DNA of 64,000 bases. It comes from Piscicola geometra. Taxonomy: Eukaryota > Annelida > Clitellata > Hirudinida > Piscicolidae. Positions 12,591-24,619 of the stretch are shown here, one piece after another (positions within the stretch are counted from its first letter, which is position 1; each line of letters starts with the position of its first letter). The position numbers and the translations under genes were made by a program. The stretch covers positions 14,160,600 through 14,224,599 of the forward strand of contig OX030956.1 in NCBI GenBank assembly GCA_943735955.1, in the 5' to 3' direction. The notes under the pieces were generated by a model that was not told the DNA's origin, searched no databases, and saw only the letters and a list, made by a program, of their open reading frames with translations.

Positions 12591-13333
12591 TAAATGCATT
12601 TATACTATAAATTATAGATTGATTGTTTGAGCCTGAAACATTTAGAGTTCATATGAAGCATGTGGTCATGCCGTAAAGCAGTTTCGTCATCCGAATTGCC
12701 TCCATCTCCCAACGCGGTATTTTCATAAGCAGCTCCTAATTGAACGAAGTGTTATATTCTTGTATAATTGTATCGAAATGAAACGTAGGATTTGAAGAAG
12801 ATCTGACACCCGAAAAATGTAAGCTTAATTAAAAAACAAAAATCTCATCAGAAAGGGTAAAAAAGAAAAAATAAAAGAGAAAAAAATATAAATTAGACAA
12901 ATAAAATATTTGACAAATTAATTTTTAAATTGTATTTAGAAATAAATGTTTAATAGTAGAACTAATAATGAATAAAAAATTGTTTAAAAGCAATATCAAA
13001 GCATGAATGCGCCACGCAAATTCAAGAAAATGTTGAAAAGATAAAAATTAAATCTAAATATTTTTTTATAATAATGAAAAATAAATATTATTTTCAATTT
13101 TACAACTTTTTGCGACGAATTTGGGCATAAGGCATGTAAAAAAGTGCATAAAAAATGATTAATAAAACAAAAATTGATAAAAGATATAAAGATAAAATAG
13201 AAATAAAGCAATCTTCAAACTTTTGAACTATTCAAAAAAAGTATATTTAAAATTTTTTTAAAGTGGAATTGAATTTTTTTCATTAAACTACTATTGCTGA
13301 AAAGTATGTTTGAGTTAGTTCCCCTACTTTCAC

Positions 13334-13440
13334 TTGTCGGGAACTCGAGTCTGATTGATGAAGTGATTGGAAGCGGATGGATGGCTTGATCGATCAGAGA
13401 ATTATTTCTTAGGCATGAAGGATTGCAGGCTCAGTGGAAG
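13334..13440 (-). repeat. Dispersed repeat R1, inverted copy
   Basis: It reads GTCTGATTGATGAAGTGATT, GGATGGATGGCTTGATCGAT, then TTAGGCATGAAG and a GCAGGCT motif. This is the reverse complement of 17,222-17,335 and, more weakly, of 32,248-32,352. Confidence 0.75.
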
Positions 13441-16397
13441 TTAAACGTGCGCCTGGTCGTGTTGCTTTGCATGTTGATCTTGCGGGCTTGTGGCTTGTTT
13501 GCATGAGGTTGCATGTTCTTATTAAAAACACCTTATCAGTTCATACGGGGGTTTGGTTTTTTTTATTGAAATTTATATTCATGAATCTTTGAAATAGTCC
13601 TCAAAAATCAATAAATATATCTTTTAAACTTTTTTTGGATTTCAGTTAAGTATTTATTGGGCTTAACAGGGAATTCTTTAGAAAAACACGTATACTGAGC
13701 GTCGTACAGGCTTTAGTCCAATGCGACTACTTCTCATAATTATTTTAATATTGATTCTTTCGCTCTAATAATAATTGAAAGATCAAGGTCTCAAGCGTTC
13801 CAGTGAACCCAGGCTCCAAATGACCAATAAACAACCAATAAGAACTATCGAATAGGAATCAGTGGCGTTACATCAGTTAAGTAAACTCATCTTCCACAAT
13901 ATCTTCAAAAGCTTTTAGTTTTTAGAAAAATACTTTTAAAAAACAAAAAACACCTTTTCTTCCAATTTTTTTTTACAAAATAAGATTGATTATTTAATGT
14001 TTGACGAAAAAAAAATGTGATAAAAAGCATCATAACACTAAAGTTTTGCGATGGATGAGTGAGAGCAAGCATTCACTGGTCAGCTTTGGCTGGTTGAAAC
14101 TTGACATGGAAAGAGAGAAAACAAGCTTGCAGTAGTTATTTTAGCATGCTTTTAAGTTGATTAAAAAGTTGATCACGTATAAAATCTTTTAGGCAAACTT
14201 TTCCAATAGTTTTTTTTTTAAATTCAACTTTTTGTTTTACATTTTCAAGTGCTATTATTTAATACAACTTTTAAAGTACAATTCTCTTGAGTGTGACTTT
14301 TTAGTGCGTGTTAATCATTTCTCTAACCAACCGGTTTACTAGATCTTATGAACGTCTATTTATCATAAAAGAGTCAAACGTCTAAAAAAAATTTAATTTT
14401 ATTATCTTAATTTTAGTTCAAAATTAAAATGTATTTTGAACAAATAATAATTTGAAAGAATTTAAAAAGTCAAAAATATCAGAAAAGTAACTTCAAACGT
14501 GAATTTACGATTTTACTTTCCAATTCCGTTTAACATGAGTTTAAAGGTTAATCTATCTTAATTTTATGTGAATTTAATCGAAACAGACAATATTGGCGAT
14601 AGTGGTGTAGGAAATCTGAAAAAGAAAAAAGTCAGTTCTATAATGAGCTCAATCGTTTTTTCAAGTTTTTTTTATACACAATTTTAACCTATTAATTAAA
14701 CATGCTACCTTTTTGCGGGATCCAGATTAGTGTTCTACCTTCCATAAGTCATACGCACCACTTTTGCATAATAATGAATTTTAGCATAATGGATGCTTTC
14801 AAAATTGAGAATATAAGACAAAAATTGCAGTTTTTTTATTGGTAATAAATGTATTTGCGTTTGTGGGTTATTGGTAGGAGTCGTGGGAGTAGAAGGTGTG
14901 GGGGTGAGGGTTCAAAAGCAAGTGGGATTAATAACAAAAAAGGAATAAAAAACAAAAAAGAAAATAAAAAAACAAAAAACAATGGGTGTCAAGCAGTGAC
15001 GTCACGAATTTAATGAAGCATAATCAGAATTTAAGCTTTTGTTTGATCTCAAACTTTTTTCAAGGTTTTTTTGAAGCTCTAACCAATCAATTTAACATGC
15101 CAAACCCTATAATTCGATCTCCAAAAAAAATTAATTGAACAATTTTTTTATATTAAATTGTCAAACATTTTTTACTTCCCCAAACTCGGTTTTTACAATA
15201 TTTGACATAATGTTCTGAGAGATAAAAATTATCACTTTCATTCCTAATTTGATGTTAAAAGCTAATTTCCATTAATTCACACTTTTAATCTTTTTTTATT
15301 CCTAAAAATAGTTGTGCCTTCATTGCGTATTCACCGCATGTATTTCGTGAAAAGTAATATATCATGCAGAGATACGCACACTTTATTGCACAAGAGCGCT
15401 TGAAAAGATATTAAGGTCTTTTAACAACAGAGTGTCTCACTTTAACATGTTTAATAGATTTTTTTATTTTATCACATGTATCTTATAAACCAAGGCTTAT
15501 ATGAAGACAAATAAAAAATGCAAAAAAAGAAACACTTCATTGCAAAGCACTTCACTCCGGCTTCTGCATTCACTGTGTCATCAGCTGCTAAAACCATAAA
15601 GAATCTACAAAGAAATAAAATAAGCGACCTCACCACAACTTTGCTATTCCTCAACACTTATGCAGCTAAACGTGATTTATTTTGATTTAAACGTTGTAAC
15701 TATGTTCAAGAATGATTACAAGTCACTCAGAATCAGCCAATTAATATGCAAAAATGGCAAGACGCTTGGCTAGACAAACTTTGCATCCAAAATCTTTTAA
15801 AAAAACTTGTTTAAAAAAATTTGAAAAACTTAGTCAGTAAAGTTAGAAAAACAGTTTAACTTAAAACTAAAGCTGTTTTTTATCGTTTTCATTACGAAGC
15901 AAAAGCGAAATTGCTATGATGTCAGTGGGTTGGTGTGTATCTAATTTATAAAAACTTTTTTGTATGAGGTTGTTGATGGTGAATTTATGATGAGGTATTT
16001 ATGTGAGGTATTTATATAGGGTATTTATGAAAAGAATAATGAATGAGACGATTATTTAAAAAAGCATGACAGTAACAAGATGACGAATTGGGCAATAAAA
16101 CCAATGTGAAAACTGTCAAAAGTTTAAAAGCGTATGATTTTAAAATATATAAAAACCCGGCATTGGACGTAAGAAACGAAAGCTAAAGACTAGGAGACAA
16201 GCGCAAATGCTTATTTTGAGTTAGACTACGAATCCATTTTTTATATGCTTTAAAAATACTTTAAAAGGTTTTAAAAAGTAACTTTTGAAATAAATATATA
16301 AATTTTGAGTATTTTTTACGTAATTTTTTTTATGAATTGAAAGAAGAATTTATTTACTGAATACAATGCAATACAATACAACGACGAGTGTTATTAA

Positions 16398-16445
16398 CGT
16401 GGCGTAAACCCGGACGGGCTTCAAGACCACTTGGTTATGGAAAAT
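16398..16445 (-). repeat. SINE family 2 tail fragment
   Basis: GTGGCGTAAACCCGGACGGG and CTTCAAGACCAC match the reversed 3' end of the family 2 SINE. It is preceded by GACGAGTGTTATTA, the same terminal motif as beside the copy at 32,000. No head is present. Confidence 0.65.
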
Positions 16446-17221
16446 TGGATAATAATAATAATAATGATAGATGAACAAATGGTAAGTATAGGTAAAGTAA
16501 ATTATTGAAATTTAAAAATATAATTATTTTTATGTATATATATATATATATTTTTTTAAAGACAAAATATTTTTTTTAAAGATTGAAACTGAAATAATAA
16601 CAATAAATTTAAGATAAAAGTATATATTTATATCATATTATTATTATGATTTAAAAAAAGTTTTACTGAAAAAGTATAATAAAAATAGCATTGCATCCAA
16701 ACTGATGGATGTTTCTGAAGTAGATGTTTCTTTATTGTAGACGTTATGGTGTTTCTTAAGATCTCATTGTTTTCTTCAATTTGTGAGCATTGTGCTAGGA
16801 GAATGATTGTCGTTCTGGAAGGCTTTAGAGTCAATCAATTGTTTCATCAGTTAGGTTGTTATTGAGTCAACTTTATAAAAAGCTCAAAAATGTTGAATTA
16901 ACTTCATCAGCTGCAACCATAGGATTCACATTATCCTAACATCATCCTAGTTGAGGGATTTTTTTTCGCTTATAATTTTGTTGTTTTAATTGGACTTCGT
17001 GGTGAAGCAAACTTTTTTGTACTCTAAAGTTGAGATTACTTTGAATGTAATGGGTTTTATCGTAAAAACAATTATACAATTAAAAAAAGCCTACAAATAT
17101 AATAAAATTGCATATGAACGAAACATGTGTTCAGAATAAAAGAATGCATAGCCAAGAAAACGTATTCCCTCGAGATCAACGTGCGACGTTACACAAGTAC
17201 ACGTGAATTTAATTTCTTTCG

Positions 17222-20200
17222 AGCCTGCAATACTTCATGCCTAAGGAAATAACTTTCCGATCGATCAAGCCATCCATCCGTTCTCCAATCACTTCATCAA
17301 TCAGATCCAAGCACCCGACAAGATCCTAAATTCAAGAAATTTCTACAATATTTGCTTTTTCTGTGGCTAAAGAACAATTTTATTAATTTAAAATTTCAAT
17401 GATGAAGTTGAATTTGTGTTAGACAAAATTATACTATACTTTTTTTTCAACATTATCTTTCCTTGCGTTTCAACTCTCTTCTCCTAAAATCTACATGAAT
17501 TTTTCTCATTAAAAGTTATTTATAATCGATTTTCGAACCCTTTTATAACTATTTTATATCACAGCTTGAGCTTTAATTTTCAATTCTAATCTATTTCACA
17601 ATTTCTTTCAAGCTCAGCCAGCTAGACTGCTACGATATTCATAACATAAGTTGGGCGAGAACTAGTCTTAATGATTAATGTCTTTTTATTTTAGTTTTCA
17701 TATCTTTTCATGCTTTTTGTTTTTTCATCGTTTTTTTCACTCTTAATATTCTACTTATTTTGAGGTCTTAAACTTCAAAGCTTAGCAATAACTTTTCAAA
17801 ACGAAATAAATTAAACTCGTCATACCTCACGGGATGTCACTAACAATACGCCCGTTCCAAAAAAAATATTTTTTCTCCTTTTAATAAGCAGAATTTTTAT
17901 TAACCCACTCTTTTCTTAAGCTCATTTTCACCCACAGTGTTGAGAATATGTTTTAAAGCGGTTTCATCTCACTTATTCATGTTTTAATATTTTATTTTTT
18001 TAATTCACGTTCTTTGATAATTTCATTTTTCTAAAAAAATTTAAAACTATATTCAGAGATTAAAATGCTCAAAGATTTATACTTTGACAAAATTTCAGTT
18101 TTTCACGTTTTATTCGCCTCTTGGTCACGAGGGTTGATTGCTAAGAGGTTTATCTTTTGATCTTTGACAATTAGTCCAATTTTTTAAAAAAATATTTTGT
18201 TTTTGATCAAATGAATTCAATATAAAGTATTTTCAATTAGCTTCTTATAAAAAGAATCACATTTGGAGACAAAAAGCAATTTAGAATTTAAAACTGCTTT
18301 GCAGTATCTTTGGATTCACCTTATTAACTCGAAAAGTTTCAAACTTAAATAATTAACTTATAAATGCAAATAAAAACATATATATTTTTTTACATATAGT
18401 TGAAACGACAGGCATTGGCGTTGATAGTTGTTTCAGTTAGAGTTATAAAAGAAAATATATCAATCGTTTATGAACCCACAATGTCTACAGTGTACTCAAG
18501 GTGGATACATGAATATCTCAAACCACGTTCATGAGGACATACACAACATCTATTTAAAAGGATTTGTATGAAGTTTTAAACATTTTAAAACGAGAATTTA
18601 TAATAAAAACATGTCGTGTGTAATTTAATTAAGACGTGAATAGAGGGAGAAGTGTTCATAAAGGAGACTAGCTGTAATAGATTTAAATCTATAATATTAA
18701 TCATAATGATTATTGCAAGAATAAAAATAAAAGAATGGTGTACAAATGAAATATAAACATAAAACGATTTAAAATGACTGCGTGTCTAATTAACATCTGT
18801 GCTTGGTGCCTTAGAGCCAAAATAATGTAAAGTTAAAAAAACAATAATAGTTTTACTTTAAAAACATTATTTTTTTATATGAAAATATAAATTAAATCAA
18901 CTTATGAGAAAATGTATACAAAAGCATGAACTTTTTTTCACCAAGAAAATACAATGAACTAGCATGCAGACAAAGAAAGCCCTATTAAAAATGTTGACTG
19001 AAAAAACAATAACACGATTTATTTGTTGTTTAAAAACAGTAACATCATTGCAAACTAGCCTACCATACCATCAAGTTGCATTTTAAAGATCTCGATAGGA
19101 CGAATAAAAACATTTATGAAATTAATAACTTGAAACTATGGTTGTCTGAAAAATAGTAGTATGTAAGAATCTTGTAAGATAACAATTATCAGTGGTGGTG
19201 ACCGAACGAAGTAAATGTTATCGATGTATGTGTGTTGCATTGGTTTCGTGAGGCTGCTCGAATAATTAATTATGCAAAGTGTCATTAACTTCTTTTGTCT
19301 ATTTATCAATTCATTTTCTATTTATTCATCCATCTATTAATTTTGCAAACGTTCATTAAGATGAACATATAAAAAATTTCAAACTTTTGAAGAATGAAAC
19401 AAAAAAAACAAACAACAGTTTGTCGAAAAAAACTCTATCAATCAAGACTTGTTCGATTCCCCTTTTAGTCGCTAACGATCAGAAATCATTAGATCGATAA
19501 CTCACTGACAGAAGTACCTAACAAAAAAATCACATGGATTGGAAAAAACGTTTATGCAGAATACTTGCATTTATCGTCAGTCAACCCCACACACACACCT
19601 GATCTCGCATCCGATCAACATGCCTTCGCGAACAAACGCATACAGTTGAACACTGAATGCCACACGTGCGTTTCAACAGTTTTTCGAAAACACATAAACA
19701 AGCATAAAACATGTAGCAGTACGCCGTCGAGCATTCAAGCATACACGAACACGGCATCAAGCTTAATACACGAATACTTGTTAATCTTTAATGTGCTTTA
19801 CATGCTCTCCAGCAAGTAAAGCAGTTGCTCTTGTCTTGCCTACGTGAATCTTCGTGAGCCGAGTGAAATGGGAACTTATGCGCCTCCATGCCACTTCCAT
19901 TCCACCTGCTTCGCAACTGAAGATGATAACGACGATTTATTGGATGTAACTTAATGAAGAAGAATTCAAGTGATTGGTATCTTTGTTGTCATTCACGCAA
20001 ATTTCGGAACGTGCATGTGAAAGTTTAAAAGATGTTTTGTTAGAAATAAGATTAAAGAAGCTAATGAAGCGGATGCTGTCGGAAACGAAAAAAAGAAAAA
20101 ATTTCTGAAGGATATTTTGCAAAAAAATACACAAATTCAGAGATTTAAACAAAAATAGAATAATTTCGAAGCAATGTAGATGAACGATTCGCTAACAAGG

Positions 20201-21030
20201 AAGGAAGTGAGGCAGATTGAAAGTTATAAAAGCAAAAAGTATGACAGTAAACTTGAAAATTCTAATTAGGAACATATCGAAATACTAATAAAAACAAAGA
20301 TGCATAAATAATTTTCCCATTCACGAAGAAATGAGATTATAATGATAGAGTAATTTTTGTGGAGTAGGCCATAAATATCCATTCGTGAAAATTAATTTAA
20401 AGTGTTTCAAATTGGAAAGAATTTTTCCACTCAGCAAGCTTTAATTCAGGCTTAAAAAGATTTTATTCTTATAGGGGTGTTGAAAAAATTATAATTGTAA
20501 TCTGAAGTAATAACTGCCATTTAAATACCATTGCGTCACCGGAAACACAAATACATATTTTAGTCTTAACTTTAGGTTCCTACTGTCTCACAATGTTCAT
20601 CAATTATTTATTTTTAAACAATACAATTTTCATTTTTCAGAAAACCATTGCAGGTTTGGCATATAAAAGCTTGCAAGTTTTTTTTAAAAAAAAGGTTATG
20701 ATGCCTCATAGGCCCCTCTCCCACGAAAATAGTGGTTTGGAGGTGATGAAGCAGTTTCATTATTATTTCATTTACAAAAAAATCATCTTTTCCTATATCT
20801 CCGACTAAAAACCTTTCATAAGTTACTAGCATCCAGATTGGCAACTTTACATTAATTTTCCAAAGAGTGTGCTTTTAGACATTTATTCTTTAGTCTAAAT
20901 TCAATGGGAGTGCGTGTCCTTCAAATATCTTTTACAACTAGTTTCTTCATGAGCATGTATGAGTAAATCTATTTTATTCTTATGTCACAGTCGCATGTAT
21001 GCATTCTGAGTTAATTCGATAGACGAAAAG
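17222..21030 (+). repeat. Colinear duplicated non-coding block, copy A
   Basis: Five anchors recur in the same order and orientation in copy B (32,248-35,600): 17,222-17,335 (R1); 18,761-18,822 (ATCTGTGCTTGGT); 19,575-19,925 (CCACACGTGCGT, TGCTTTACATGCT, CTTCCATTCCACCTGCTTC); 20,690-20,810 (GATGAAGCAGTTTCATTATT); and 20,965-21,025 (GTCACAGTCGCATGT, GCATTCTGAGTTAA). The sequence between anchors has drifted beyond recognition by eye. I found no coding frame. It is either an old segmental duplication or two copies of a long unknown element. Confidence 0.65.
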
Positions 21031-22620
21031 AAAAGATACTTTAAAAAACTGATTATTTGATGCCTTACTAATTTTTTTCATATCACGAAAATTAGTATTT
21101 TAAAAGTTTATACGACGTATTAGAAAAATTAAATGTAGTTAAATCTCTGACAGACACAATTATTTAACGGCTTAAAACAAACTTTTCAATCCCGTTAGTT
21201 TAATTAAAAAATATTTTCAAATAATTCTAAAAATCTTTGCACGAATCAAAAAATTGACACAAATTGAAAAGTAAAACAACGAAAAAAACTGTTTTTACAG
21301 TAGAAAAGAATTAATTTTAAATTTTTAAAGATTCTTAACTTGAAAAAATAGTTTAAAGTTATTTGAATAAAAACAGCACTTCTTAAATTGAAAGGTGGTT
21401 CAAACAATAAACTACAATACAGCACTATGGAAACATAAAACTACCAGGCTCACAAAAGCCGATACGCGTCGGTTAAATTTCCGAAATATTGAAAAAACCT
21501 ATACCAATGTTACTTAATAATTAAGATAATTATAGGCACATTGTTGAAAAACTTAAAAACATCCAAAAGAAAGTTATTCTATCTTTTTTTATACATATCG
21601 ATTCTTAAAAAATAATTTCTATATTATACGCAAATCAGCTGTAATTGCTAAAAGTGTCTTCAAAAAGATTTTCTTGCGTTTAACTGATTTTTTTTACTAT
21701 TTCAAACACGTGTGTTTTAGAAGGAAAAAATGACTTAATTAAATAAAAAAAGTATTGTTAATTCAATTTCAACACTCTCTAGTATCCAAAAATTCTTGCA
21801 GAGAAGCTTGGCGTCGCAAAGATCAACCTAATTAAACAGAAATTATAAAATAAAATGTCTTAACTTCTCCCTTACAACCTGCTGATTATGGGAAACATTC
21901 ATGTTTATACTTTTTCAAAACAATGCCCTTCATCAATAATTTTCTGTATTGATGAGCTAAGTGGTAACTCACTTTTTTTTACATAAATTTCAAAGTTTAC
22001 TTAAAAGTTTAATACTAAAAGTTTCCAAAAAATTATAATTTGGTTTAGGGATTATGCAAGTAGTTTCTGTTGTCTAGTTTTCTCATTTGTTTCAGGGGTA
22101 ATGCAATAGTTTTTGTAATTTTTTTAGAATTCTTAAAAATATGTAAAAAAAATTTGCAGATTAAAACTGTTCACAAGTAATTTCAGTTTTATCATTTCAC
22201 CTTTGACGAGCCTTTTGCAACTCCTTGGTACTTGTGCATCATTAATGAAAGAATTTTTCTCTTATTTCTACTTTTGAACTATTTTTCTTAACGTGTTTTT
22301 TCTCATCACTTCGACTTTTACTCAAATTTCAAAACTTTTTTGTCTTGTTTTTTCCCGTTTATTTCCCTATAGTTATAAAATGTAATTTTAAGGTATCTCC
22401 AAGCTACGACTAAATGTATTCCAAAATTATTTTACGGGCCTCAATCTACACAAGTACCCATCTAAAAGCAGATAACCTGTCAATCCAAACACACAACCAG
22501 TAATAGCAAAAATTAAATTCTGAGCCTCGAGAATTTAGTTTCAAAACCCCCAACAATGTTGTCTAATCTTTTTTTCTCCACTTCTTTTTTTAAGAATATG
22601 AGCTCGAAAGGTTGATTAAG
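21030..22620. other. Intergenic, nothing recognised
   Basis: AT-rich stretch with many A and T runs. No motif-bearing frame, RNA gene or transposon end was seen. Confidence 0.5.
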
Positions 22621-22627
22621 GCACACA

Positions 22628-22812
22628 GCAACCATTGAACGCGTAGCCGACTGTGTAACGGTTCTCTGCTTGACCAACGGTTAATGGTCCTAGGTTCGGG
22701 TGCAACCGATGCCTGAGTAACCCATAAGCGTGAATTGAAAATATTGCAAATTAAGTGGCATGGAAGCCCGTTCGGGTTATACGTCACTATAGTATGCTCG
22801 GCATTGTTTATA
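22628..22812 (+). repeat. tRNA-derived SINE, family 2
   Basis: The A-box-like TAGCCGACTGTGTAACGG is followed by a B-box-like AGGTTCGGGTGCAACC. The body is shared with the reversed copy at 32,000-32,182 (GGTCCTAGGTTC, GAGTAACCCA, GCCCGTTCGGGTTATACG). The reverse frame through both copies gives similar short peptides only because the DNA is related. Confidence 0.8.
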
Positions 22813-23639
22813 TTTTTCTTATTCGAACCTAGCAGCCGTGAACATTTTAACCTTTGAAGTATGCCATTCTTTTTCTTGCGCCACTTTTGTTTTTATCCGT
22901 CAGCTTGCACCATCTGTTTAAAAAAATGTAAGCTATGAACTTTTGAGAACAAAATTAAAGGTTACACCAAAGACTAGAAGTTTTAAAAGTTGCATAAAGA
23001 GCGCACAAGACTTCTTTAAATTAATGTCAAAGAAGAAAATAGGTTTTCGTGAAAAAAAGGTCACAACCATCTAAACTAGATTTATTTTCACAAAAGGAGC
23101 AATCAAGAACATAATGAAAAGATGCAGAGAAGGAAGCGTGAAAGTGTTTATGGAGATGTTGTTGAGAAGGCGTTGAAAATAATAATGGTTTAGATACTGT
23201 TGCTGAAAATTACTATGCGATATTGATAACGGTGATAATACTGTATTTTTATTATTTATTATTTTATTACCCGATTTCTACTCTTTTGTGATTTGACTCG
23301 GAAAGCATCGGTAGCTAATCGAATATTCAGAGATTTTCTATTCAAGTGAAAAATAAACTTTTTTCAAGAATTTAGAGAATTTCTTTGACACAATTTCAAA
23401 TTTCCCTATAACTTTATTTAAACTTTTATATTTTAAATGTTTTTGTTTAATTTGACGTAAAAGAGTAAACATTGAGATGAATGTGAGTACTAGGAAGAAA
23501 AGTTGTCACATCATGTGATACGTGGGATTGAATTGTTGTTTAAAATCATTCTCAAAAGAGCTTCATCCTTTTTCAGCAATATACTCCTATTCATAATTAC
23601 TCAAGTTTCATAAAATGCTCCATTTAAAAAAGATACTTG

Positions 23640-23905
23640 AATAGAAACAGTAATCTGGTGTGCCTACGCTCCCAAGCTCTCATCTGTGTAAGAGAAATTC
23701 AATAAAAAATGTATGAATGAGCGAATATAAAGATAATTAATGTGTGGTTGAGTGGGTCATGTAAAGCAACACACATAAAAAGTTAATGAGTTTTCGGCGA
23801 GGTTTTTGCGAAATACTTGACTCAGTATGTTTTCTCATTTTTCTCACGTATGCCGCTTTATCGAGATGGTTCTATGATCATTCTAAAGAATGTCTTTCAG
23901 GAGTG
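23640..23905 (+). repeat. Dispersed repeat, direct partner at 42425-42690
   Basis: Bases 23,747-23,771 are identical over 25 bases to 42,522-42,546. Similarity extends on both sides (CAATAAAAAATGTATGA, GACTCAGT-TG-TTTCT, CTCACGTATGC-GCTTTAT). No shared coding frame was seen. Confidence 0.75.
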
Positions 23906-24360
23906 CTTTTCATGAAATAAGAAATGTATAAAAAAATATTTTCTTTAAAGCAACGCTATAAAATTTTTTTTACTTGAAGACTAATAAAAAATGATAAATC
24001 AACAGTTTAGGGTGTATACAACGTTTTTATACACATTTATTTTGCTTAAAAAAATTAAATTCAAGAGCTGTATTAATTAATATTTTTTATTATTTCATGA
24101 ACTGTTTTTTCGTTAAATTTTTCAATCAACGCCATCTCAAATAACAAGAATTAATTTCTTTTAACGATTAACGATTAATTCGTGTCAACGACTCTCAATA
24201 AGTATTAAATATTTTTTTTCCAATTCGACGTGACTCCAAGATCCTATAAAATAAAGAAGCAGTGACATTTTTATGTTTCTTTTAGGCGAGATTTTCTCGA
24301 AAGCGTTTAATTGTTTTTAAAAATTATATTTATATTAAGAAAAAAATAATTTATACTTAC

Positions 24361-24599
24361 AATGCCATTCTTATATGCTTTTGAAGTCTCATTTTGGCCT
24401 TGCAAACCCCCAAGGTATAGCCTTTCACTGAATTTGTTTCATCTGGAGAAATAGCTGAATGGTTGATGCATAGTGAACATGATCCATAAATCAAGGCTTC
24501 AGTCAGTGGAAACATAAGAGTTTCATGCATTAAAAAATATACTAAATAGAGTAGATATCTCCCCGAATTCTCTCTGCGTAAATCAAGCCTTCGTCGTCG
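24361..24599 (-). other. Exon-like open segment of unknown gene
   Basis: On the minus strand a 239-base segment is open in one frame only. It is preceded by a good acceptor (GTGATATTTCAG) and followed by a strong donor (GTAAGTATAA). It would encode 79 residues starting RRRRLDLRR, with three cysteines in the middle and SPDETNSVKGYTLGVC near the end. I do not recognise it. It lies on the protocadherin strand, far upstream, so it could be a 5' exon of that gene, an exon of another long-intron gene, or chance. Confidence 0.25.
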
Positions 24600-24619
24600 C
24601 TGAAATATCACACTACGGT

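Larger units (their letters stand above)
10890..16390. other. Intergenic, no gene recognised
   Basis: AT-rich, with many homopurine and homopyrimidine runs. It contains a SINE tail fragment near 12,525-12,565 followed by a short TA run, and a dispersed repeat copy at 13,334-13,440. I see no coding signal. Confidence 0.6.

Noticed and set aside
22590..22787. Similar short peptides here and at 32,081-32,266
   Set aside because: The similarity comes from the shared SINE family 2 DNA, not from a protein family.
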